Origin: Neokomagataea tanensis
GTDB taxonomy: Bacteria > Pseudomonadota > Alphaproteobacteria > Acetobacterales > Acetobacteraceae
DNA: 64,000 nucleotides
Reading direction: 5' to 3'
Assembly (NCBI RefSeq): GCF_006542335.1
Contig: NZ_CP032485.1
Location: 1,374,501 to 1,438,500 of the forward strand
Each line of letters begins with the position of its first letter. The stretch's first letter is position 1. This document shows positions 32,668 through 40,272 of the stretch, piece by piece. The notes beneath the pieces are model-generated. The model was not told the origin of the DNA, ran no database searches, and saw only the letters and a list, made by a program, of their open reading frames with translations. The translations under genes were made by a program, and so were the position numbers.

Positions 32668-33396
32668 ATGAGCGGCTGGCATTTTGCGACATTAAGTGAA
32701 ACGGGTGAGACGCTGGTAAATCTGCTCTGCGCTTTTGTGCTGGGTGGTATTATTGGCATTGAGCGTCAGGTGCGGCAGCGTACGGCCGGGCTGAGAACCA
32801 ACACGCTTGTTGCTGTCGGGGCTGCCATTTTTGTTTCCCTCGGGACGCGGTTGCACGAGCTGCAAGGGGGCTCCCAGACGGCGATTACAATTGTTGCGTA
32901 TGTCGTGTCTGGCATTGGCTTTTTAGGTGCTGGCGCGATTATGAAGGAAGGAGCCAGTGTATCTGGCCTCAATACCGCAGCGACAGTGTGGGGGTCCGGT
33001 GCTGTTGGCGCGTGTGCTGGTGCGGGTGTGCTGGACGAGGCTTTTCTAGCGGCGTTATTCGTTCTGGCGTCGAATACGCTTTTGCGGCCCTTGGTGAACC
33101 ATATTAACCGCTTGCCTTTCCGTGAAGAGAGCGGTGAGGCGACATATGTGGTTTATGTCATTTGCGAGCGGTGGGTGCGGTCCGATTTACGGGACGCGGT
33201 GGCAGAAATTCTTGAGCAAGCAAGTTATCCAGTGCGGCAAATCGAAGATCATCCGTTTGGCGATCACGAAGTCGAATTATCCTTCACGCTTTATGCCACG
33301 GCAGTACAGGTCGACGAATTGGACGAAGCCTTGGAAAGGGTAGAGCACATGGAAGGTGTGCATCAGGCGTTTTGGAACTCAGGTGAAGAGATTTGA
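32668..33396 (+). CDS. mgtC: MgtC/SapB family protein
   Basis: A 242-residue inner-membrane protein with the MgtC N-terminal domain of four to five helices. It has the signature block FVLGGIIGIERQVRQRTAGL and RTNTLVAVGAA, then SGIGFLGAGAIMKEGASVSG. A soluble C-terminal ACT-like domain of about 85 residues (from about residue 155) follows. MgtC tunes ATP synthesis, phosphate uptake and Mg2+ homeostasis in other bacteria. Cotranscribed with mgtA. Its 3' end overlaps that of the convergent lipid kinase by 18 bp. Confidence 0.9.
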   Translation: MSGWHFATLSETGETLVNLLCAFVLGGIIGIERQVRQRTAGLRTNTLVAVGAAIFVSLGTRLHELQGGSQTAITIVAYVVSGIGFLGAGAIMKEGASVSGLNTAATVWGSGAVGACAGAGVLDEAFLAALFVLASNTLLRPLVNHINRLPFREESGEATYVVYVICERWVRSDLRDAVAEILEQASYPVRQIEDHPFGDHEVELSFTLYATAVQVDELDEALERVEHMEGVHQAFWNSGEEI

Positions 33397-34284
33397 CGCG
33401 ATAAACGGGTTTTTGGCCGGGGTTGCCAATTGTACCGGCTGGGCTGCGTCCTGAATGGTGACGGCTGTATAGCCAGCCGCGTCACCATCGGCTTGGATGG
33501 GGACGTCATTAGGCTGTGAAATGCTAATGTGCGAGCCTTTTAAAGAGATAACGCCCGGCAGTCGGCTCATGCGGCTTTGTGGTAGTGCCATACCAGCTCT
33601 AAGCGCAGAGAATATCCCGCCATTGCGGAATAATGTGATGGAAAATCCGGGTTTGTCCGGGCGCGCGGTTGGATCTAGCGTGTAGGGACCGCCGTATAGG
33701 CGTCCTTTGCTGATAATAGCACTTGCTGCGGTGTAAGTGCTGCCATCGACAGAGACTGTGAGGTCCGGGAAGGGATATCGGGGCAGCTCTGTTAGTGTTT
33801 GGATGACGTAAGCATTGCGGCCTACCGCGCGCTTCAGGCGCAAATTAATGGCATGGACAACATGTGCATCAAAGCCTGCGCCGACCATTTGCACGAAGAG
33901 CTTTTCTTGGTGTTGGGTGCGCATGACACCCGGCCATAATGGGGTGTTGTGCGGTGAGGTAAGCGTGGCGGCCAGTTCTTTAACATGAAAGGGGATACCG
34001 TATTCATGGGCGAGGACATTGGCTGTGCCGAGAGGAATAATGCCCAAGCGCGCGGAACTGCCAACCATACCGGAGACAGTTTCGGCAATGGTCCCGTCGC
34101 CTCCAGCGGCCACGATAATGCGCGCCCCTGCTGCTACAGCCTCACGGGCGAGCGTAGATGCATGGCCACCGTAGCGTGTTTCCATAATTTTTACGGAGAT
34201 ACCGTGCGCGATGAGGCAATCCAAGACGGCCCAAAGCTTGCGCGTATTACGGCGGCCTGCTGTGGGATTGTGGATGACATACAT
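33379..34284 (-). CDS. Diacylglycerol/sphingosine kinase-like lipid kinase
   Basis: A 301-residue DAGK-family enzyme. It begins with the family motif NPTAG, has the nucleotide-binding GGDGTIAE (about residues 60-67) and PLGTANVLAHEYGIPF (about 82-97), and ends with the beta-sandwich domain carrying VPIQADGDAAG. It should phosphorylate a lipid hydroxyl. It is divergent from the metallophosphoesterase/glycosyltransferase pair; together they suggest a membrane glycolipid pathway. Substrate not determined. Confidence 0.85.
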   Translation of the reverse strand: MYVIHNPTAGRRNTRKLWAVLDCLIAHGISVKIMETRYGGHASTLAREAVAAGARIIVAAGGDGTIAETVSGMVGSSARLGIIPLGTANVLAHEYGIPFHVKELAATLTSPHNTPLWPGVMRTQHQEKLFVQMVGAGFDAHVVHAINLRLKRAVGRNAYVIQTLTELPRYPFPDLTVSVDGSTYTAASAIISKGRLYGGPYTLDPTARPDKPGFSITLFRNGGIFSALRAGMALPQSRMSRLPGVISLKGSHISISQPNDVPIQADGDAAGYTAVTIQDAAQPVQLATPAKNPFIASNLFT

Positions 34285-34469
34285 CGAACCGTCTCCTGAT
34301 GCCCCCGGCTTGTTATGGGGTGCGTAGTATCGTGAATGATTTCAACGCTATTCTTGCGGCGCTGGCTATCCGCCTTTGAGTGAAATCATGAAACTGTCAC
34401 GTGAAGGGGGAAAGGAATCGTTTAAGACAGAGCGTGTCCAAGGACTGTAATAACGGGGGGGCGGATCCC

Positions 34470-35381
34470 ATGCGTTTCACAGTGGAAAGTTCCGAGCCGA
34501 CGTCATACCGGTCGGTTTTTATTTCGGATATTCACATGGGTACACGCGGCAGTCGTGTTGCTCTGACAACTGACTTTTTGCGCAGTATTGCATGTGAGCG
34601 CCTTTACCTTGTGGGCGATATCATTGATGGCTGGCGTTTACGCCGCACATGGTATTGGGATGAAGCGCATGATGAATTTCTGCGCTTGATACTGCGTTTG
34701 GCACGCAGCGGGACTGAGGTTATTTACATCCCGGGCAACCACGACGAAATGCTGAGAAACTGGCTTTCGATGGAATTGAAAATTGCTTCCATCCGCTTGG
34801 TGCCGAAAGCTGAGCATATTGCTGCGGATGGCCGCAAATACCTTGTTATTCATGGCGATGAATTCGACAGTATTGTTCGTTGTTACCCATTATTGGCGGT
34901 ACTGGGTGATCATGCCTATACGGCTGCGTTGTTCTTGAATCGCTGGATTAATGTGGCGCGACGCAAAGCAGGTTTGCCGTATCGCTCCTTCTCAGCCTGG
35001 GCCAAAAAGCGCGTTAAAAGTGCTGTTAAGGCGATTGATCGTTTTGAGATGGCCCTGGCGCGTGAAGCAAAACAAATTGGCGCCGATGGGGTAATTTGCG
35101 GACACATCCACACGGCTGAAATCCGCGATATTGGTGGAGTTGCCTACATGAACACGGGTGACTGGGTGGAGAGTTGCACCGCCTTGGTCGAGACATGGGA
35201 TGGCCAGTTTGAACTCGTGGACTGGACAGCACGCATGCACGAAGCGTGGAAAACAACCCTTGCTGAAATTAACAAACCCGCCGGGCCGCTAGGGGAAGAT
35301 TTAAAGCCCGTTCTCGCTCAGATGATGCAGCAGGGCATGGCTGCGGAACCTTCACCCATTAAAGCAGAGCAAGTAGCGTGA
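34470..35381 (+). CDS. Calcineurin-like metallophosphoesterase (UDP-2,3-diacylglucosamine hydrolase-like)
   Basis: A 303-residue phosphoesterase with all metal-site motifs in order: SDIHMG (Asp20, His22), GDIIDGW (Asp50), GNHDE (Asn90, His91), HGDEFD (about 127) and GHIHTAEI (about 212). It is close to the LpxH-like family (COG2908), but this long subgroup is usually found with a GT4 glycosyltransferase and may act on a glycolipid rather than in lipid A synthesis. ATG 34470 has GGGGGGGCGGA upstream. The next gene overlaps it by 4 bp (GTGA), so the two are translationally coupled. Confidence 0.8.
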   Translation: MRFTVESSEPTSYRSVFISDIHMGTRGSRVALTTDFLRSIACERLYLVGDIIDGWRLRRTWYWDEAHDEFLRLILRLARSGTEVIYIPGNHDEMLRNWLSMELKIASIRLVPKAEHIAADGRKYLVIHGDEFDSIVRCYPLLAVLGDHAYTAALFLNRWINVARRKAGLPYRSFSAWAKKRVKSAVKAIDRFEMALAREAKQIGADGVICGHIHTAEIRDIGGVAYMNTGDWVESCTALVETWDGQFELVDWTARMHEAWKTTLAEINKPAGPLGEDLKPVLAQMMQQGMAAEPSPIKAEQVA

Positions 35382-36424
35382 CTGACACTCCTCGCGTTTT
35401 GCGGCGTATTTTGATTGCTACGGATGCGTGGCACCCTCAGGTCAATGGCGTTGTACGGACCATGTCTATCGTGGTGGAAGAACTCCGCAAGCGTGGGCAT
35501 GAAGTGCGCGTTGTCGGGCCAGACCAGTTCCATACCGTGCCCTGTCCGACATACCCGGAAATCCGTTTGGCAACTCGGCCATCAGGCAAATTTGCGAAGA
35601 TTATGCGGGAGTTCAGACCGGATGTTCTGCACATCGTGACAGAAGGGCCTATCGGCTGGGCGGCCTGGCGGTGGGCGCGTAAGAGGAATGTCCCGTTTAC
35701 GACATCCTATCACACGCGCTTTCCGGAATATGTGCAGGCAAGAATCAAGTTTGGTTTGAACCTTTCATATCGGCTGTTGAGGCATTTTCATAATGCGGCC
35801 TCGGCGACCTTGGTTGCGACGGCAAGCCTTAGGGAAGATTTGGAAGCTCGTGGCTTTACGCGCTTAAGCCCTTGGACACGCGGCGTAAATCTGGAGCGTT
35901 TCTCGCCTGAGCCTCGGTGCAACTGGCAGGAGAGGCTGGACGTGCCCGGTCCGATTTTCATTTATGTCGGGCGCGTTGCGGTTGAGAAAAATATAGAGGC
36001 TTTTTTGTCGCTTGATTTGCCCGGTACCAAAATTGTGGTGGGGGACGGGCCGCAGCGTAAAGCCTTGGAACAAAAATTTCCGCAGGCATTTTTCACTGGT
36101 CGTTTAGATGAGGGGGAACTGTCGGCGGCTTATGCAGGCGGTGATGTTTTTGTCTTTCCAAGCCTGACTGATACTTTCGGGTTAGTGCTCTTGGAGGCGC
36201 TGGCAAGTGGCACGCCATGTGCTGCTTATGACGTGACCGGGCCGCGTGATATTCTGGCAGGTACAAATGGCCGGGTAGGTGCTGTTGGACCAGACTTGCG
36301 TGAGGCTTGTTTAAAGGCTTTGAAAGCTGACCGACAAGAATGCCGCAAGCATGCTGAGGGTTTTACATGGGAAGTATGTGCAGATTTATTTGAAAATGCG
36401 CTGCATCCATTTTTTGATAAATAA
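35378..36424 (+). CDS. GT4-family glycosyltransferase
   Basis: A 348-residue retaining GT-B glycosyltransferase. The N-terminal acceptor domain begins with ATDAWHPQVNGVVRTM, typical of the mannosyl/sulfoquinovosyl-diacylglycerol subgroup. The C-terminal nucleotide-sugar domain carries IYVGRVAVEKN, VVGDGPQR and the E-x7-E motif in PSLTDTFGLVLLEALASGTP. Start GTG 35378 overlaps the preceding stop. The neighbourhood (lipid kinase, phosphoesterase) points to glycosylation of a membrane lipid such as diacylglycerol. Confidence 0.87.
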   Translation: MTDTPRVLRRILIATDAWHPQVNGVVRTMSIVVEELRKRGHEVRVVGPDQFHTVPCPTYPEIRLATRPSGKFAKIMREFRPDVLHIVTEGPIGWAAWRWARKRNVPFTTSYHTRFPEYVQARIKFGLNLSYRLLRHFHNAASATLVATASLREDLEARGFTRLSPWTRGVNLERFSPEPRCNWQERLDVPGPIFIYVGRVAVEKNIEAFLSLDLPGTKIVVGDGPQRKALEQKFPQAFFTGRLDEGELSAAYAGGDVFVFPSLTDTFGLVLLEALASGTPCAAYDVTGPRDILAGTNGRVGAVGPDLREACLKALKADRQECRKHAEGFTWEVCADLFENALHPFFDK

Positions 36425-36592
36425 AAATGTCTAAACTTTTCTGGAGAATAATTGGAAAGGTACAAAACATATTTTCATTAATTCAAGATTAATTTTAATT
36501 TAAAACCGATGTGTTTCTCACGCGCTTGAGGGGGAGTGGCGCCTGCATCGGGCGGGCAAAACCTCACTTTGAAGAGTGCGGAGTAACAAGAG

Positions 36593-37819
36593 ATGAGTAG
36601 CAACGAACAAAGCAATTCTTCAGGATCGCAGACTCGGCGCAACATTCTGAAAGTTGCTGGTACAGCAGGTCTTGCATTCGGCGGGCGTCTTGCAGCGCAA
36701 GATATTCCACCAAATCATTTGGCTCCGCGGCCTGCTCCTCAAAGTATTCGCCCACTGCCTGAAGGTCGTCGGACGTTTGGCTACGCCATCATCGGGCTAG
36801 GCAAATATGCTGTTAATCAAATCATTCCGGCTTTTGCAGAGTGCAAACATGCGCGCCTCGCTGGATTGGTAAGCGGTGACCGCCAAAAAGCGGAGCGTAT
36901 TGCTGCGGCGTATGATGTTCCGACCAAGAACATTTACTCGTACGATAACTTCGACGACATCAAGAACAATCCGGATATTGATGCCGTTTATATTATTCTG
37001 CCGAACTCACTGCATGCGGATATTGCGGAACGGGCTTTTAAGGCCGGTAAGCATGTCATGTGTGAAAAGCCGATGGCGACGAGCGTTGAAGACGCGCAGC
37101 GCATGGTGGACGCATCACGCCGTGCCAATAAGCAGTTGATGATTGGGTATCGCTGCCATTTTGATCCCATCACGCAGCGGACTATTGAGCTTATCCGGGC
37201 TGGTCACATCGGTAAGCCACGTGTGATCACCACAGAAAATACGGACGCTCTCAGCGTCGAAGATCCATCTGGCCAATGGAGAGTGCGCCGTGCGTTATCG
37301 GGCGGTGGCTCGCTGATGGATCTGGGGATCTATGGTGTTAATGCATCCCGTTATCTTTTGAATGAAGATCCGATTGAAGTCACTGCGGTGATAGCGCCCA
37401 GCAGCAACCCGATTTTCAGTGAAGTCGAAGATATTATTTCTTGGACATTCCGGTACAAATCTGGCGCTTTGGCCCACGGGAACTCTTCATTCAGCACTGC
37501 TGCGACGTCACGCTTTGGTATACAGGGCGAGAAATTAACCGCCGTGATGGATCCAGCGACGGGTTATTACAACAATACGTTCAAGGCATCGGGCGGGGAC
37601 GAGGTGCACGTCTTGCAGGACCCAATGTTCCAGATTCCTGCTCTCAACCAGTTTTCTGCGCAGCTTGACCATCTGCCTGAAATTTTGGCCTCAGGTGCGC
37701 CATCCAAAGCGACCGGGCTAGAAGGCTTGCAAGACGTAAAGCTGATTCAGGCCATTTACCGTGCGGCTGCTCTGCGGCGGCCGGTTTCAACAGATTGGGG
37801 CGATTGGCGGAAAATCTGA
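36593..37819 (+). CDS. Tat-exported Gfo/Idh/MocA oxidoreductase (glucose-fructose oxidoreductase-like)
   Basis: A 408-residue NADP-dependent enzyme. It begins with a Tat signal (twin Arg15-Arg16 in TRRNILKVAGTAGLAFGG), so the folded protein with bound cofactor would go to the periplasm. The Rossmann motif GLGKYAVN replaces the usual GxGxxG ending; the catalytic EKP (CEKPMA, about residue 160) and YRCHFDP follow. Length and Pro-rich arm after the signal match glucose-fructose oxidoreductase, which couples glucose oxidation to fructose reduction. In this group, sorbitol or gluconolactone formation is plausible; substrate not proven. Confidence 0.82.
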   Translation: MSSNEQSNSSGSQTRRNILKVAGTAGLAFGGRLAAQDIPPNHLAPRPAPQSIRPLPEGRRTFGYAIIGLGKYAVNQIIPAFAECKHARLAGLVSGDRQKAERIAAAYDVPTKNIYSYDNFDDIKNNPDIDAVYIILPNSLHADIAERAFKAGKHVMCEKPMATSVEDAQRMVDASRRANKQLMIGYRCHFDPITQRTIELIRAGHIGKPRVITTENTDALSVEDPSGQWRVRRALSGGGSLMDLGIYGVNASRYLLNEDPIEVTAVIAPSSNPIFSEVEDIISWTFRYKSGALAHGNSSFSTAATSRFGIQGEKLTAVMDPATGYYNNTFKASGGDEVHVLQDPMFQIPALNQFSAQLDHLPEILASGAPSKATGLEGLQDVKLIQAIYRAAALRRPVSTDWGDWRKI

Positions 37820-37860
37820 TTTTCCAAGTCGTTTCTTGCGGGGATCTATTTTGGAAACAG

Positions 37861-37889
37861 AAAGGGGAGGCATGGCCTCCCCTTTTTTG
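37861..37889 (+). terminator. Rho-independent terminator
   Basis: GGGGAGGC (37864-37871) pairs with GCCTCCCC (37875-37882) across a 3-nt loop, followed by TTTTTT. It ends the oxidoreductase gene and lies 3 bp from the convergent mscS gene. Confidence 0.88.
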
Positions 37890-37891
37890 TG

Positions 37892-40240
37892 TCAGGCGGT
37901 AGTTAATTTTACGTATTCTTCCCGGAAGCGCCGGAAAATACCGAAGAGAACGGCATCCTGCACTTTCCCGGCATCTTTTGGGGTGTTCAAGCGCACGGTG
38001 AGAACCATCGTTACCGTAGCATCACCAAGGGCATTGATGCGGACCACGGGTGTTGGGTCTGCAAGAACTTCTTCGCGCTCAGCGGCGATTTCAATCAATT
38101 TCGCACGGACGGCATCAAGGTCACAGGATGTCGGTACGTTGAACGTCATGGAAAGTGCGCTTGTGGCGCCGGAGAAGGTTGCGTTTTTGACGCTGGAGGT
38201 GATGAATTGTGAGTTGGGCACGATGACCGTTGAGCCATCGCTCAGGTTCAGTTCTGTTGCACGGATGCTGATGCGTTTAACGTCCCCGCGGTTACCGGCA
38301 ATTTCGACAACATCCCCGATACGCACTGGGCGTTCAGCGAGAAGAATAATACCGGACACAAAGTTCTGGACGATGGATTGCAGGCCAAAACCAATACCGA
38401 CGGAAAGTGCGCTCACAACCCATGTTAGATTTTGGACGGAAAGCCCTGCAAGGCTGAGCTCAAACAGTCCGACTAAAATCCACGAGCAGTAGGTGAAAAT
38501 AGATGTGATCGAGTTGCGCGCACCGATGTCCAGACGTGTCGTTGGTAGGAAACGATCACGGATCCATTGTCGGACTCTCTGGATCAAATAAGATGATGCG
38601 AAGAAAATCAGTACAATGGTCAGCGTAGTGCCGAGAGAAATATGAACACCACCAATAGTATTTCCAACGAATAAAAGGCGGATACGCTCGCCAATATCTG
38701 CGGGGTTCGCACTGCCGCCGGTCTGAACGGTAGAGACTAGAACAAGAAAAAGAAGGACGTTTCCGATACCTGAAAGCAGGACGGAAAGTTGTTGCAAGCG
38801 GCGTTCGGGCAGGCCAAGGCCGCTCAGATGGCGTCCTACCCGGCCATCAGGGTCGAGGAGTTGTTCTAGAGCGTTGCGCCAGAAAACAGCCAGCAGCCCG
38901 GTGATGAGCAGCGCTGTACCAAGGGTAAGTAGCCACCCAATAAGGAAAAAAGCGCTCGGTGTGTGATGGAAGATAATCGCCGCGCTCGTAACGACAAAAA
39001 TGAGTACGACGATGCCAAGGAGCGTTGGCGCGAAGCTGTTTGTTCCTTCGATTGAACGTAACCTACGGAAGATAACGAGGGCTGCGGCGTTAACGCTGAG
39101 GACGAATACGACTTCAAGGACGATAAGCAGGTTAGGGCCGAAAACGTCTTGCTCCAACGCCGTGCGTAAAAGGTCGAGCCAAATGATAGCAACAGCCAGT
39201 GCCCCATCGACTTTACGTAAAAGAGAGGCGAGTTCTGGGTGATGCTTGGCAAGAGGGCTCTGGCGGCCGGTGAGCGCGTGCCCTGCGCCGATGATGAAAC
39301 CGCAAAAAGGAAGTGTTTGCGCAAGAGTAAGCGCAAAAATGTTGTCGTCCAGCGTGGCGCCTTTGGGGAGCAGGGCTGTAATAATGGCCCAAACCAAACC
39401 GGATGCTACAGCACCGACGCACGCGCCAAGCAGGGTAATGAAAATACCGCTGCGGAATGATGCGCCGATGGAGAGTGTATCGTCCGTATCGGCATCGGGG
39501 TCTGCATCCGGGTCAGTATCAGCATCGGACTGCTTGGCAGGTTTGCGTAGGCTTAATGCCAAGATGGCGGGAATGATGAACGGCGTGAGTAGGAGCGTAG
39601 CAATAAGCCCTATCAGCAAGGTAGGCCAGTTTTCCAAAGCCCCGCCGGCATGGAATGAGCCGTGATTTTCGCTCTTTTCGGAAGCCAGAGTGGACCAGAA
39701 ATGAGGATTGAATGGAGAAGGGACAGGTTCCCACAAGGTCGCATGGTGCAGGCGGACACGGCGTGCGTTGAGGGTGGAAATAAGTTGTTGGGCTTGTAGG
39801 GCGTACAGTTCTGCGCGCATGAGCGATGTTTGAACTGCTTTTGTGTTGGTAAGCAGCGCCGTGCGCTGGTTTGTAATGGCAGTATCTTCGTTATCAGCCG
39901 CTTTTGGGCCGAGAATTTTGAGATAGGATTGGGTAATGCCATCGAACGCCTGAAGCTGCTCAATGGTGCTACGCATGGTTTGTTGCGTGGCTTGGGCTTT
40001 GTGGGTGAGTGCATCAAGGGTGTTGTTGTCTGGCGTGCCGCTGGCCTGATTTAAGGTGTCATTGATGTTTTGCAAGTCACGCGCACCGTCATCCAGTTCG
40101 CGCAGAATAGATGCCGAGATGTTGCGCCAATCCTGACCGATAATTGGTAGGTTTGGGGCAGCATGGACGTGGGGGGCAATGGCGCAAAGCAGGAAAAGAG
40201 GGCCAAGCAGGAGGCCAATACGCCAGAAGTCTCTTTTCAT
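37892..40240 (-). CDS. Large MscS-family mechanosensitive channel (DUF3772 type)
   Basis: A 782-residue channel. It has a signal peptide (about 1-27), a periplasmic coiled-coil region (about 35-165), about ten inner-membrane helices and the MscS core near residues 575-700. The pore helix and following beta domain read VGIGFGLQSIVQNFVSGIIL and ERPVRIGDVVEIAGN, then SDGSTVIVPNSQFITS. An unusual Asp-rich run at about residues 237-253 (alternating D-A/P-D-T/P) sits just after a helix on the cytosolic or loop side. Members release osmolytes at high membrane tension. Confidence 0.85.
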   Translation of the reverse strand: MKRDFWRIGLLLGPLFLLCAIAPHVHAAPNLPIIGQDWRNISASILRELDDGARDLQNINDTLNQASGTPDNNTLDALTHKAQATQQTMRSTIEQLQAFDGITQSYLKILGPKAADNEDTAITNQRTALLTNTKAVQTSLMRAELYALQAQQLISTLNARRVRLHHATLWEPVPSPFNPHFWSTLASEKSENHGSFHAGGALENWPTLLIGLIATLLLTPFIIPAILALSLRKPAKQSDADTDPDADPDADTDDTLSIGASFRSGIFITLLGACVGAVASGLVWAIITALLPKGATLDDNIFALTLAQTLPFCGFIIGAGHALTGRQSPLAKHHPELASLLRKVDGALAVAIIWLDLLRTALEQDVFGPNLLIVLEVVFVLSVNAAALVIFRRLRSIEGTNSFAPTLLGIVVLIFVVTSAAIIFHHTPSAFFLIGWLLTLGTALLITGLLAVFWRNALEQLLDPDGRVGRHLSGLGLPERRLQQLSVLLSGIGNVLLFLVLVSTVQTGGSANPADIGERIRLLFVGNTIGGVHISLGTTLTIVLIFFASSYLIQRVRQWIRDRFLPTTRLDIGARNSITSIFTYCSWILVGLFELSLAGLSVQNLTWVVSALSVGIGFGLQSIVQNFVSGIILLAERPVRIGDVVEIAGNRGDVKRISIRATELNLSDGSTVIVPNSQFITSSVKNATFSGATSALSMTFNVPTSCDLDAVRAKLIEIAAEREEVLADPTPVVRINALGDATVTMVLTVRLNTPKDAGKVQDAVLFGIFRRFREEYVKLTTA

Positions 40241-40272
40241 GCGGGAGGCGGGGGCATAACGTCAATTGTCCT

